Positions 45,447 through 54,460 of a DNA stretch of 64,000 nucleotides are shown here, piece by piece. Where the stretch lies: contig NZ_JAUSXM010000001.1 in assembly GCF_030815985.1 (NCBI RefSeq), positions 5,146,001-5,210,000 of the forward strand, in the 5' to 3' direction. A model generated the notes under the pieces. It was not told the DNA's origin. It saw nothing but the letters and a program-made list of their open reading frames with translations, and did no database searches. A program made the translations under genes and the position numbers. The first letter of the stretch is position 1. Every line of letters starts with the position of its first letter. The DNA comes from Paenibacillus sp. W2I17. GTDB lineage: Bacteria > Bacillota > Bacilli > Paenibacillales > Paenibacillaceae.

Positions 45447-48400
45447 TTAATCTTCGATTCTTTTCTTTTTAAACTTCATCAGGAACTCATACACAATCGG
45501 TACGATAACCAGTGTGAGCAGCGTGGAGCTGATCAGACCGCCGATTACGGTGATTCCGAGTCCTTTGGAGATGATACCCGCACTCTCTTCGAGACCCGTA
45601 ACCAGTGGCAACAGGGCACCGATGGTCGCGAGAGCGGTCATCAGAATTGGACGCAGACGAGTTGCACCGGCTTCCAGCAAGGCTTCACGGGTAGGTATAC
45701 CCTCTTTTTCCTTGTGAATAACACGGTCGATCAACACGATGGCGTTGGTTACCACGATCCCGATGAGCATCAGTCCACCCATCATGGCGGAGACGTCAAG
45801 CGTACCACCAGCGATGAACAGACCTACCATAATACCAATAACCGTAAATGGCAGGGAGAACAGGATTGCGAATGGTGCCAATCCGCCGCCGAAGGTAACA
45901 ACGAGCACGAAGTATACAATGGCGATGGCTGCCAGCATGGCGAGACCCAGTTGAGTAAAGGTATCATTAATCTGTTCGGTTGTACCGCCGAACTTCACTT
46001 CAACGCCATCAGGCAGATCCAGTTTGTCGATCTCAGCCTGTAAATTGCTCGAAGCTTTCTGTACATCGGAAGCCAGGATGTTGGCTGTGACTTGTACGAC
46101 AACTTTACCATCAATTTGCATGATGGAGTTCGGGGACGTACCTTCTTCTACTTTGGCAACATCTTTGATTGGTACTTCGATGCCAAGCGGTGAAGTGACG
46201 GTTTCATCCTCAATTTCTTTAATGCTGCTGAATGTTTTGTTGTCTGTTTCTACATATACTTTGTACGTTTTGTTATCAATATCGACTTCCGTAAGCACAG
46301 GACGTTCCCGTGCCGGGCTGAGCGTCATAGCCAGTTGACCTGCAGTCAGGCCTAGGGAACTCAATTTCTCTTGATCTGCCACGAGCGTATACTGTCCGTA
46401 GGTGTCAGCGAGTGTTGTATCTGCTTTTTCAAAATTATCCTTATCCGCTTCAACCAGTTTCAGAATTTCATCCGATACAGGTTTGAGTTGCTCTACATTA
46501 TCGCCATAGATGGACAGGCTCAGGCCGCTGCCACCCAGACCGCCAGACATGTCGAGCTCATTCCAGGTTCCTACGGTAACTTCCTTCTTCAGACCTTCGA
46601 CAAGCTGTTCCTTCACTTGAGTAAAGTCTTTCGTATCTTCGTTATATTCAATATAGAATAGAGCCGAGTTGGAACCACCGCCACCCATACTGCTCAGTGG
46701 GTTACTTCCGCCGATGGAATATTGCATTTTCTCCAGACCCGGTTGTTCCAGCAACCACTTCTCGGCAACAAGTGCTTCTTTTTCGACATCTTCACGCAAA
46801 GCTCCTGTTTGTGGACTGTACGTAATGGTCACATATTTATCCTGTTGTTCCGGCAAGAAGCTTGCACCGATGAACGGGTACAGGAACAAACTGCCGACCA
46901 GCAGGATCACTGCAATACTGACTGTGATGAGTTTGTGTGACAGAGTCCAGTTCAGCAGGCGTTTGTAACCTTCCGCCATCTTGCCTGGTTTTTCTTCGTG
47001 ATTCTGTTTGTTCTTCAACCCTCCACGGAACAGGGTGTGCGCAAGCATCGGCACAATGGTAATGGCCACGATCAGGGATGCCAGCAAAGCGAATACCATG
47101 GTCAGTGCAAATGGCGTGAATAACTCACCGACCATACCGCTTACCAAAGCCAGTGGCAGGAATACGGCAATTGTTACGATCGTGGAAGAAAGGATAGGAA
47201 CAAACATCTCCCGCGTTGCTTCACGAACCAGTTCACGGCCTTTCAGTTTCTCACCTTTGAGTGTTAACCTGCGGTAGATGTTCTCGATAACAACGATGGA
47301 GTCATCGACAACCCGTCCGATGGCAACCGTCATCGCACCCAGCGTCATCATGTTTAAGGTAATATCCATCATATTGAGCGCAGTCAATGCCATGAGCAAG
47401 GAGAGCGGGATCGAGATAATGGAGATAATGGTTGAACGAATATTACGCAGGAAGAGCAGGATGATCAGGATGGCAAACAAGGCGCCAAAAACGGCTTTGC
47501 CTAGCATCGTGTTCACCGAGTCCTGAATCGGCTTACCTTGGTCGAGCAGGACAGTCAAATCAGCATTTTTGAACTGCGATTGCAACTCTTCCGCTTTATC
47601 TTTGACTGCGTTAACAACATCAACCGTGTTGGCATCGTTGGATTTTACAATGGAAATACCGATCGATTCCTTGCCGTCTGTCCGGGAAATGGATTCCGCT
47701 TGACCGATGACTTCGATCTTGGCAATTTCACTTAATTTTACTGTAGGGATACCAGCTACGTTGGCAGCACCTGAAGGGCTACCCACACCGGCATTACCGC
47801 CAGCAGCCTGGCCTGCAGTCTGGTCCGTTCCTTGTGAAGCACTTGGAGCGGTACCTTGACCAGCTTCACCAGTTGGTGCTCCAGAGCCTTGTGGAGCTGC
47901 GTTTGCACCATTGCCTGCGGAAGCACCGGCACCGCCGGGTACGACTGGAATGGCAAGGTTTTTCAGATCATCGATGTCGATGATGTTTCCATCTACGACA
48001 ACGGCTTTCTGGGATTTATCCAGTTCAAACAGTCCAAGGGGCACACGAATGGATGAACCTTGAACGATGCCATTTACCGTATCTTCGGTCAGGCCCAGCT
48101 CGGCCATTTTGGCTTGATCAAACTTCAATTGAACTTCTTTCACAAATTGACCGGACACCTGAACCTGAGCTACACCGTCAATATCTTCGAGTGCAGGCTG
48201 AATATCCGATTCAACCAGTCTTGTCAATTGTTCCAGGTCACCGCCGTCCTTGTCGGACAGGCTCAGAGATACAACCGGGAAAGAGTTAATGCTGAACTTG
48301 GAAATGGTCGGCTTCTGCACGCTGTCAGGCAATTGAACTTCATTCAGTGCCTCACGAACGGTTGCGGTTGCGTTGGTCAGATCTGTTCCATAATCAAATT

Positions 48401-48683
48401 CGAGTGTAATAGATGCTGCATTTTCCATGGAAGTGGAGGTAACTGTCTTCACGCCATCTACATTACGTAGTTTTACTTCCAGCGGCTTCGTGACATCTTC
48501 AACAATTCCCTCCGGTGCAGCCCCCGGATCAATGGCAGTGACATTCAGAAACGGTACGTTGATGTTCGGGATTGTCTCTTGTTTCATCGTCAATCCGCTG
48601 TACAAACCTGCGAAAGAGATGATAATCGTCAGAATCCAAATCGCAAACTTGTTGTTCAGTGAAAAATTAATGATACCTTTCAT
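45447..48683 (-). CDS. RND-family efflux permease (AcrB/SwrC-like)
   Basis: 1078 residues, full length for the family. Twelve helices; helix 1 at ~11-31; the proton-relay Asp-Asp in AIGRVVDDSIVVIENIYRR; the second-half repeat ends GIVVTNAIVLIDRVI. Relatives in Bacillus export lipopeptides (SwrC) or drugs. A ~60-residue Gly/Ala/Gln/Ser-rich insert at ~248-310 lies in the first extracytoplasmic domain and is absent from standard members. No membrane-fusion protein gene is adjacent. It is 33 bases downstream of a TetR gene on the same strand and ends in a strong terminator. Confidence 0.95.
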   Translation of the reverse strand: MKGIINFSLNNKFAIWILTIIISFAGLYSGLTMKQETIPNINVPFLNVTAIDPGAAPEGIVEDVTKPLEVKLRNVDGVKTVTSTSMENAASITLEFDYGTDLTNATATVREALNEVQLPDSVQKPTISKFSINSFPVVSLSLSDKDGGDLEQLTRLVESDIQPALEDIDGVAQVQVSGQFVKEVQLKFDQAKMAELGLTEDTVNGIVQGSSIRVPLGLFELDKSQKAVVVDGNIIDIDDLKNLAIPVVPGGAGASAGNGANAAPQGSGAPTGEAGQGTAPSASQGTDQTAGQAAGGNAGVGSPSGAANVAGIPTVKLSEIAKIEVIGQAESISRTDGKESIGISIVKSNDANTVDVVNAVKDKAEELQSQFKNADLTVLLDQGKPIQDSVNTMLGKAVFGALFAILIILLFLRNIRSTIISIISIPLSLLMALTALNMMDITLNMMTLGAMTVAIGRVVDDSIVVIENIYRRLTLKGEKLKGRELVREATREMFVPILSSTIVTIAVFLPLALVSGMVGELFTPFALTMVFALLASLIVAITIVPMLAHTLFRGGLKNKQNHEEKPGKMAEGYKRLLNWTLSHKLITVSIAVILLVGSLFLYPFIGASFLPEQQDKYVTITYSPQTGALREDVEKEALVAEKWLLEQPGLEKMQYSIGGSNPLSSMGGGGSNSALFYIEYNEDTKDFTQVKEQLVEGLKKEVTVGTWNELDMSGGLGGSGLSLSIYGDNVEQLKPVSDEILKLVEADKDNFEKADTTLADTYGQYTLVADQEKLSSLGLTAGQLAMTLSPARERPVLTEVDIDNKTYKVYVETDNKTFSSIKEIEDETVTSPLGIEVPIKDVAKVEEGTSPNSIMQIDGKVVVQVTANILASDVQKASSNLQAEIDKLDLPDGVEVKFGGTTEQINDTFTQLGLAMLAAIAIVYFVLVVTFGGGLAPFAILFSLPFTVIGIMVGLFIAGGTLDVSAMMGGLMLIGIVVTNAIVLIDRVIHKEKEGIPTREALLEAGATRLRPILMTALATIGALLPLVTGLEESAGIISKGLGITVIGGLISSTLLTLVIVPIVYEFLMKFKKKRIED

Positions 48684-48716
48684 ACGATGGTTTCTTCTCC
48701 TCTCTGTTTCTCCTGT

Positions 48717-49664
48717 TTATGTGTGTGACGAGTCAGCCTGGATGAACCGGCTATACATGGCATCCAGAATATGCTGAAGCTCGGAGTGCAAAGGTTGAAT
48801 GGCAGTTATGTTCTCCAGATTGTGCATCATACCCAGAATAATGGCACGCCGCGGCGTGAATTCCATCATCTCCTGCCGGAGAATGGCAATGGTCTCAAGT
48901 ACATCATTCTTCGGTTGCCCAGCAGGCAATTCGGAGGCAGCAATATCCTGCATTTGCTTGATAATATGAATAGGATGCCGCATTACCGTGGAATCCGGAT
49001 GAGGTTCGGTAATCCAGGCAGGCCAGTCCTCCAAAGGAATCAAAGGCAAAGGTCTCTGCTTAAGGAATCCGTGCGCTGCATAGTCCATCATTTGCAGTAA
49101 ATTTGTTGCCATTTTGGTAACAGTAAGGGACGGCATCTCTGTAAACCAGATCTTGACGTAGGAGAGGAACAGCCCCTGTGTCAGCAAAATAAGGTCAATC
49201 GTATAAGGTTCAATCTCCGACCCGTACTGCTCCTCCAGCTTATCCTTAAACCAATGTAAGGTACGGACCTCCAGATCTCTTTGCAGCGGATGGCATTGTT
49301 CCTTGCGTTGCTGTTCATCATCCATCATCATGCTGCGCATCTGTACTCGCAGAAACTCCTTAAGTTCGGCAACATGGATGAGCAGTGTCTCAATCTGCTT
49401 TTGCAGACGTTCTCGAGAGGTAAGACTTGTTTCATGCTCAATCTGTGTCATCTCATCCATGAGTGTGTACATGCAATACTCCAGAGTACTGGCTTCTAAT
49501 TCCTCTTTGGATTTGAACATGATGTAAAGACTGCCTTTGGACATCCCGCATAATTCTGCAATCTCTTGCATGGATGTTGCAGCACTGCCTTTGGATGAGA
49601 ATAACTTGAGTGCTGTAGTAATGATGAGCTTTTTCTTCTCATTCATCTCATGTATAGGGTTCAT
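48717..49664 (-). CDS. TetR-family regulator of the RND pump
   Basis: 315 residues: N-terminal TetR helix-turn-helix (IITTALKLFSSKGSAATSMQEIAELCGMSKGSLYIMFKSKEEL) and a long C-terminal ligand domain. ATG 49664 is chosen because promoter and operator sequences lie at 49708-49757, inside the longer reading frame, and GAGGTGA sits 11 bases upstream. Transcribed with the RND permease gene; the palindrome in its promoter suggests autorepression relieved by a pump substrate. At 315 residues it is longer than the usual ~200, with a C-terminal extension of unknown role. Confidence 0.9.
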   Translation of the reverse strand: MNPIHEMNEKKKLIITTALKLFSSKGSAATSMQEIAELCGMSKGSLYIMFKSKEELEASTLEYCMYTLMDEMTQIEHETSLTSRERLQKQIETLLIHVAELKEFLRVQMRSMMMDDEQQRKEQCHPLQRDLEVRTLHWFKDKLEEQYGSEIEPYTIDLILLTQGLFLSYVKIWFTEMPSLTVTKMATNLLQMMDYAAHGFLKQRPLPLIPLEDWPAWITEPHPDSTVMRHPIHIIKQMQDIAASELPAGQPKNDVLETIAILRQEMMEFTPRRAIILGMMHNLENITAIQPLHSELQHILDAMYSRFIQADSSHT

Positions 49665-49707
49665 TAACGATGCATTCACCTCATCAGGGAACTTGTGAGT
49701 TCTTGAA

Positions 49708-49723
49708 TTGACTTTAAGGTCAA
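49708..49723 (-). promoter_or_regulatory. Likely TetR operator of the RND operon
   Basis: TTGACTTTAAGGTCAA is palindromic except for one pair and sits between the -10 and the start codon, where a repressor would block transcription. Confidence 0.6.
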
Positions 49724-49727
49724 AATA

Positions 49728-49757
49728 AGTATAAACGATCTGGTTGAAGGAATTCAA
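49728..49757 (-). promoter_or_regulatory. Sigma-A promoter of the TetR-RND operon
   Basis: On the minus strand TTGAAT (49752-49757), an 18-bp spacer and TATACT (49728-49733). Supports the shorter TetR protein. Confidence 0.6.
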
Positions 49758-49877
49758 ATGGGAGTAAATTGGAAAATGTATATGGGGAAAAGTGGCTGAT
49801 CAAAGGGAAGTAGAGACGGCAAGTAACAAGGTCCAGCTTGTATGTACGATAGGGATAAGGTATCAAGAGCGTTTGAG

Positions 49878-50009
49878 TTAGTTTCCTCCAGTGAAGGCGT
49901 ACAAGGCGAGTATAATAATGGCGACTAGAGCGATGAGATAGAAGATGGCCATGCCGATCAGAAGGGTATACCCAGTATAAGAACCCATGCGTGCCAATAA
50001 TTTTCTCAT
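49878..50009 (-). CDS. 43-residue single-pass membrane peptide
   Basis: A short frame with ATG at 50009, preceded by AAAGGA ten bases upstream and ended by TAA. It begins MRKLLARMGSYTGY, continues with a ~24-residue hydrophobic helix (LLIGMAIFYLIALVAIII and onward) and ends FTGGN. Basic N-terminus and hydrophobic core fit a membrane-inserted small protein. It sits alone between the TetR-RND operon promoter and the SMR operon terminator. No family recognised. Codon choice and the good ribosome binding site favour a real gene. Confidence 0.6.
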   Translation of the reverse strand: MRKLLARMGSYTGYTLLIGMAIFYLIALVAIIILALYAFTGGN

Positions 50010-50071
50010 GACGACAACATCCTTTCTTACGTAGCAAAGTATAAAGAGGTTCCCTATTTATATCATTCCCC

Positions 50072-50107
50072 AAAAAAGACGACTTCCTGATCGAAGTCGT
50101 CTTTTTT
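50072..50107 (-). terminator. Bidirectional terminator after the SMR operon
   Basis: A 15-base arm (AAAAAAGACGACTTC, 50072-50086) and its complement (50093-50107) with a six-base loop and T runs in both directions. It isolates the SMR operon from the small membrane peptide gene. Confidence 0.92.
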
Positions 50108-50214
50108 TATATTACAGAATTTAATAGTGTTCGCCTTAAAGCTTTCTGTAAGAAAGCTTCTTCGGAAGCATATGCTATCACCGGAGATATAGAGTGTAAC
50201 TTCATTTCGTTCCA

Positions 50215-50529
50215 TTATGTGATCAGTTTCAGACCAACGGCTGCCACCAAAATCATCGCGATAAAAAGGATACGCTTTGCTTCTTTCCGTTCACCGAACA
50301 GGAACATGCCTGTTAACGTACTGCCGACCGTCCCGATCCCCGTCCACACGGCATACGCTGTGCCCATGGGAATGGACGTCATGGCGTAGGACAACAACGA
50401 GAAGCTGAACACAAACGACACCAGCATAAGTACGATGTATGGCCATCCTTTCTTGGTGGAAGCACCATTAATACCGATTACGCCGAAAATTTCACATATC
50501 CCTGCACCTACAATTGCCATCCAAGCCAT
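50215..50529 (-). CDS. SMR-family multidrug efflux subunit, YkkD-like
   Basis: 104 residues and four helices, with the conserved membrane-embedded Glu in AGICEIFGVIGI (~13) and the signature MGTAYAVWTGIGTVGS at ~57-70. It forms a dual-topology or heterodimeric proton-coupled exporter of cationic compounds or guanidinium derivatives with the gene just upstream. Stop and start overlap by one base (TAATG), so translation is coupled. Regulated by the TetR gene at the head of the operon. Confidence 0.93.
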   Translation of the reverse strand: MAWMAIVGAGICEIFGVIGINGASTKKGWPYIVLMLVSFVFSFSLLSYAMTSIPMGTAYAVWTGIGTVGSTLTGMFLFGERKEAKRILFIAMILVAAVGLKLIT

Positions 50530-50870
50530 TATACTGCACCTCCTTTGGCTTCTTGCTGATCCGTAACCAGCTTCAGTCCGATTACGCCGCAGAGCAGCAG
50601 CCCGATGAGCAATACTTTGGCCAAGCGGAACGGCTCACCGAACAATACCATTTCCGTAAGGACGGTACCCGCCGTACCAATTCCCGTAAAGACCGCATAC
50701 ACCGTACCCACAGGTAGCCTTTTGGAAGCGGCAATGATCAGTCCAAAGCTGATCACGATGGCAATCCCCGTTAAAGACCACTCCCAGGCATTCGAGGCAT
50801 GTTTCAGCCCGCTTACCCAGACAATCTCAATAATTCCACCGATAAATACATATAACCAGTTGCGGTTCAT
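50529..50870 (-). CDS. SMR-family multidrug efflux subunit, YkkC-like
   Basis: 113 residues, four helices, membrane Glu in [12 protein letters not shown] and the signature [17 protein letters not shown]. The pair with the following SMR gene resembles the YkkCD heterodimer. ATG 50870 has AAGGAGATTTAACAAC ahead; the longer frame from 50936 overlaps the TetR gene and lacks support. It overlaps the TetR stop by three bases within ATGA. No ykkC-type guanidine riboswitch precedes it, which makes sense because the operon starts with a TetR gene. Confidence 0.92.
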   Translation of the reverse strand: MNRNWLYVFIGGIIEIVWVSGLKHASNAWEWSLTGIAIVISFGLIIAASKRLPVGTVYAVFTGIGTAGTVLTEMVLFGEPFRLAKVLLIGLLLCGVIGLKLVTDQQEAKGGAV

Positions 50871-51490
50871 GTTGTTAAATCTCCTTCCGGCACAACGCTT
50901 TGTGCCTCTTCGTTCAAATGATGAATGCCATGCCAAAATACAGGCCAGGCTGCTTCCAACCGTCTCTTGTACCGACGGGAACTTCCATAGATAATCTCCA
51001 CGGTAATACCGTCGAGGAACGTCATAAATGCAATAGCGGCTTGTTCCGCGGGAAGAGGCGGTATATCTTCATTACGCATTGCCCTTTGCAGCAGACGAGT
51101 CAGTGCACGTTCCATACCATCGATAAACGGATACACCTGATCCATCACTTCGCCATACAGAGAAAGGGGTGGGTAAAAACAATTACGCAACATCAATCGA
51201 GCCGAAGCATGGGCATTGTATTCTTGTTCGAACCAGACCAGCAAGCCTTTCAGCCTCTGCTCCAATGGCAGATCCGCATGATCGCGGAAATATTCCAGTG
51301 TGTGCCGTTTCACCTCGTGAAAGGCAAAGGCCAGGGTGTGTAAAAACAAGTCATCCTTGCAGCTAAAATGTGCATATATGGACGGTTTTTTAATCCCGAC
51401 TTCATCAGCAATAGCTCTCAGAGAAGCTCCCTCATAGCCATCTCTGGCAAAATGGAACAGGGCTGCATCCCGAATGGATTGTGCAGTCAT
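50867..51490 (-). CDS. TetR-family regulator of the SMR pair
   Basis: 207 residues with a standard TetR helix-turn-helix ([43 protein letters not shown]) and a ligand-binding C-terminal domain of the AcrR/QacR type. First gene of a three-gene operon with both SMR genes, coupled by ATGA. A near-perfect palindrome lies 11-26 bases before its start and probably provides autorepression, released by an SMR substrate. Confidence 0.92.
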   Translation of the reverse strand: MTAQSIRDAALFHFARDGYEGASLRAIADEVGIKKPSIYAHFSCKDDLFLHTLAFAFHEVKRHTLEYFRDHADLPLEQRLKGLLVWFEQEYNAHASARLMLRNCFYPPLSLYGEVMDQVYPFIDGMERALTRLLQRAMRNEDIPPLPAEQAAIAFMTFLDGITVEIIYGSSRRYKRRLEAAWPVFWHGIHHLNEEAQSVVPEGDLTT

Positions 51491-51500
51491 TCAATCACCT

Positions 51501-51516
51501 TCCTAACGGTCGTTAG
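51501..51516 (-). promoter_or_regulatory. Likely TetR operator of the SMR operon
   Basis: CCTAACG and CGTTAGG are perfect inverted arms around two bases. A TATAAT (51519-51524 on the minus strand) abuts it, so bound repressor would cover the start of transcription. Confidence 0.75.
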
Positions 51517-51616
51517 GTAATTATATTTTCACACTTCACATTCCCTGTCAAGATGAAAATATCCGCCTGCACAGTAGAGTACAGACGGACATAACAGTTA
51601 TGAATGTGGTTTTTGA

Positions 51617-53092
51617 TCAGAAGGTTGTAAAACCCAGAATCAGTTGCAGCTTATATAGGATACCTTTCAAAAACGTAGTCTTCTCCTGGAACTCATCCAG
51701 GTCTAACGTGAATTCGGCATCATTATTATTCCAAATACGCTCGAAATAATTCGCGATATCAAGCGTGAACTTATTGTCTGGAGGAGCAGCAATCCATAAA
51801 TCATTCTCCAGATTGTAATCATTCAGGTTTCGAGGTGTGAAGTTGGTTGAACCCCCCAGGACAATATGATCTCCGGTTGCTTTGGCAAGATAGATCATCT
51901 TGGTATGGTATTGCTCTTTGGTGGTGTTATACCAGCGGATCTGAATTTTACCGTCGGATTTATCATGCAATTCAGCCGCGACAGGACGGTTCGGAATGCC
52001 GATCTTTTCCTGACCAAAGGCATTTTCATTTGGATCCAGTACAAGCCGGATCTCGGTTCCTCGTTTTGCGGCTTCCAGCAGGGCTTCCAATACTTTCGGC
52101 GAGGCCACATAGAACATGCCCATCCATAAGGTGTCACCTTTGCCAGCCTGATTGATCTCATGGAGTACAGCGTCATTCACTTTGCCTTCAGTTAAATAAC
52201 GTATTCGCAAATCTCCCGTGTTTGAATCCGGGGAAGGCGCAGTATAGGACGGAACCTGACCTCCGCCTGAGATGTCGAGAATAGCTTGCTCTGACTGAAG
52301 AATATCGCCAATGATTGGGCCTGTTACTTCAAATGCAATGTTCGAGTGGTAGGCACTCGCATCATGAATATTGCCAGAAGAGACAATCGCCGTCTTCTCA
52401 CTAACAACAACTTTGCGATGATTTGCTTTCACATTGAGCAGCTTGAGATAGGAACGGACCGTTACATCTGGACCATCCGTGGCCATCAGGTTTTTGATCC
52501 AGCCATCTCCGGATTGGCCGAACCATTGGAAGAAGGTACGCCAGACCGCAGAGTATACCGGAGTTGAATCACGCAAAGGGTCCACATCCGTGATGACCAC
52601 ATGAATGCCTGCTTGTTTCATTTGTTCCAGCAACGGATTGGGTGCTGAGTTATAGTTGGTATTTACTTCATCTGTAATGAACCAAATGTCCATATCAGGA
52701 TGCTGATTTTTTTTGGCGACCAGCGCCTCGGTGAATTCAGTACTCACGGGAGGAAAGTTCTGTCCCTTGTGCTGATAATTATTGAACAGGAACATATCCA
52801 CCAGGACAAACTGCTCTGCTTCCTCCACAATCTGCATCATGCGCTGGAAAATCTGCTGTTCATGCTCCATCTGTCCGTCGGAGGAAGGATAAGTGAGGTC
52901 ATGCAGGAACTCGACTTGATCCACACGATACTCCGGACTTTCGTAGGAAATGCCCGTTGGTAATGGTTTGTAGGTCTGATAGAACATGACGGCGATGAGC
53001 CATAGGACCAATAGGACGAGTCCTGTTCGTATGTATGGAAATTTGCCGCGTGAAGACTTGCGGTCTGATGTATGGCGGCGTAATGAGACCAA
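51617..53092 (-). CDS. Membrane-anchored phospholipase D-like protein
   Basis: 491 residues: one N-terminal membrane helix (~22-42, TGLVLLVLWLIAVMFY) and two PLD-type domains. The motifs are degenerate: NHRKVVVSEK with a following SGN, and YHTKMIYLAK with GDHIVLGGSTN, so His and Lys remain but the motif Asp is replaced. It may still act as a phosphatidyl transferase or hydrolase, or only bind phospholipid. TTG 53092 is chosen because GAAGGGGGAG lies seven bases upstream; the frame open to 53335 would run through the divergent carH promoter. Confidence 0.78.
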   Translation of the reverse strand: MVSLRRHTSDRKSSRGKFPYIRTGLVLLVLWLIAVMFYQTYKPLPTGISYESPEYRVDQVEFLHDLTYPSSDGQMEHEQQIFQRMMQIVEEAEQFVLVDMFLFNNYQHKGQNFPPVSTEFTEALVAKKNQHPDMDIWFITDEVNTNYNSAPNPLLEQMKQAGIHVVITDVDPLRDSTPVYSAVWRTFFQWFGQSGDGWIKNLMATDGPDVTVRSYLKLLNVKANHRKVVVSEKTAIVSSGNIHDASAYHSNIAFEVTGPIIGDILQSEQAILDISGGGQVPSYTAPSPDSNTGDLRIRYLTEGKVNDAVLHEINQAGKGDTLWMGMFYVASPKVLEALLEAAKRGTEIRLVLDPNENAFGQEKIGIPNRPVAAELHDKSDGKIQIRWYNTTKEQYHTKMIYLAKATGDHIVLGGSTNFTPRNLNDYNLENDLWIAAPPDNKFTLDIANYFERIWNNNDAEFTLDLDEFQEKTTFLKGILYKLQLILGFTTF

Positions 53093-53219
53093 CGGTGGAC
53101 TCCCCCTTCTGTACTTGCTGACTTCTATTACCACACGGGTGATAACGTTGACGCAGGAGAACCCGCTAGCATAACGAATGTAGCGGTAAAATGCATATGG
53201 CAAAATTGACATTATGCAA

Positions 53220-53248
53220 TCGACAGGTGTCTGAGCGTTGTGTATAAT
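53220..53248 (+). promoter_or_regulatory. Sigma-A promoter of carH
   Basis: TCGACA (53220-53225), a 17-bp spacer and a perfect TATAAT (53243-53248). The -10 is the end of the first 11-bp operator repeat. Confidence 0.7.
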
Positions 53249-53270
53249 GGGTGTATTATTTTTGTAGAAT
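53238..53270 (+). promoter_or_regulatory. Three tandem 11-bp repeats at the carH promoter (putative CarH operator)
   Basis: Three contiguous 11-base units (53238-53248, 53249-53259, 53260-53270) end in GTATAAT, GTATTAT and GTAGAAT respectively. The same spacing and core recur at the carotenoid promoter (54439-54471). CarH tetramers are known to contact 11-bp direct repeats, so autoregulation is expected. Confidence 0.75.
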
Positions 53271-53347
53271 GTTAGGGTTTTTATATGCCTGACAAGGACG
53301 GGGAACCAATGATATAACCTTTGAAATCTGGACATTTAGGAAAGAAA

Positions 53348-54304
53348 GTGGGTAATAAGGTGTATTCCATCAAACAAGTCGCTGCCATGCTCGGTATCCC
53401 GACGGTGACGCTCCGGGCTTGGGAGAATCGGTATAGTGCGGTCACCCCTGAGCGGACGGAATCGGGTTATCGAATGTATACCGAAGAGAATGTTGCGGAT
53501 CTGCGCTGGTTGAAAGAACAGGTTGAGCTACATCAGACCAATATTTCGGAAGCGGTACGGATGTTGAAAGTAAACAAATTAAATCCGCCCGAGGCTGTGC
53601 CCACGCCGATCATGGCTCCGGTGCCTACGATGGAAGAAGCCTACGCACGCATGGCAGATCAGATCTATGACTCGCTCTACAACTTTCAGGGTGAACGTGC
53701 CAATGGTTTGATTGATTTTGGGTTCACCATGTATGGGTATGACTCGATGTTCTATCATGTGTTGGTGCCCATTCTGGTTCGGGTTGGAGATGCATGGGAG
53801 CAAGGCAGGGCTTCGGTGGCTCAGGAACACTTCATGACACAGCTGATTTCACAGCGGTTTTATCAGTTTTTCCATCTGTTCCCGATCTATCCGCATCTGC
53901 CCAAAGTTCTGGCGTTGTGCCCGGAAGGGGAGCATCATCAGGTCGGGTTACTGTTGTTCTCTTTGTTTATGCGCAAAAATGGAGCGGAAGTACTGTATCT
54001 CGGTGCGAACACACCAGAAGAAGGTATCTTCCCGATTATCCGGGAGCAAAAGATCAAGTTGGTCTGCCTTTCGATCACAAGCCCAGGGCTTCTTGAACGG
54101 TGTGATCAGCTTATAGAGCGGATTAAAAACGAGTTTCCACATATTCGCTTCGTACTTGGTGGAAAGGGCTATGAGCGTGCAGAACATGCTCGTTACCCGC
54201 AATGGATTATGCCAGGGGATTCAGGGGATTGGCAGTCATGGATAGAACGTGAGTATCTCGCAGATCGACCACCTGGTGCGAGGTTTGGACAGGCACATAA
54301 CTAA
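53348..54304 (+). CDS. carH: CarH-type B12-dependent photoreceptor repressor (MerR family)
   Basis: 318 residues: MerR winged helix (YSIKQVAAMLGIPTVTLRAWENRY; GYRMYTEENV), a helical bundle with the adenosylcobalamin cap motif W-x9-EH (Trp150, Glu160, His161), and a cobalamin-binding Rossmann domain with E-x-H-x2-G (lower-ligand His197) followed by LYLGANTPEEG. These are the signatures of CarH, which represses carotenoid genes as a tetramer in the dark and falls apart when light breaks the Co-C bond. GTG 53348 follows AGGA-AAGAAA; GTG 53360 or TTG 53321 are alternatives. It is directly upstream of the carotenoid operon and shares its operator repeats. Confidence 0.93.
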   Translation: MGNKVYSIKQVAAMLGIPTVTLRAWENRYSAVTPERTESGYRMYTEENVADLRWLKEQVELHQTNISEAVRMLKVNKLNPPEAVPTPIMAPVPTMEEAYARMADQIYDSLYNFQGERANGLIDFGFTMYGYDSMFYHVLVPILVRVGDAWEQGRASVAQEHFMTQLISQRFYQFFHLFPIYPHLPKVLALCPEGEHHQVGLLLFSLFMRKNGAEVLYLGANTPEEGIFPIIREQKIKLVCLSITSPGLLERCDQLIERIKNEFPHIRFVLGGKGYERAEHARYPQWIMPGDSGDWQSWIEREYLADRPPGARFGQAHN

Positions 54305-54344
54305 ACATATCTTATCATTCAATGAATAGGTTAGAGTATAAGGG

Positions 54345-54380
54345 ACATCCTTTGACGAAAGTGATCAAAGGGTGTTTTTT
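54345..54380 (+). terminator. Rho-independent terminator of carH
   Basis: ACATCCTTTGA (54345-54355) and TCAAAGGGTGT (54365-54375), one U-G pair on the plus strand, then a T run to 54380. Separates carH from the carotenoid operon, so each needs its own promoter. Confidence 0.88.
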
Positions 54381-54431
54381 GTGTTTATATATGGATTAGT
54401 AGAGTGTTTTGACCGACGGGTCATTTTTTGG

Positions 54432-54460
54432 TTTACAAGGTCGTATAATATTTGTATTAT
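54432..54460 (+). promoter_or_regulatory. Sigma-A promoter of the carotenoid operon
   Basis: TTTACA (54432-54437), a 17-bp spacer and TATTAT (54455-54460). The -10 falls in the second operator repeat, so repressor occupancy would block polymerase. Confidence 0.65.

Noticed and set aside
45426..46043. A 205-codon plus-strand frame antisense to the RND pump gene
   Set aside because: Composition is that of an antisense shadow and the minus-strand pump gene is unmistakable.
51491..51616. Possible guanidine (ykkC) riboswitch for the SMR pair
   Set aside because: No ykkC core elements; a TetR palindrome explains the control.
53093..53335. Longer N-terminus of the PLD-like protein
   Set aside because: It would cover the carH promoter and operator repeats, while a TTG with a strong ribosome binding site lies at 53092.
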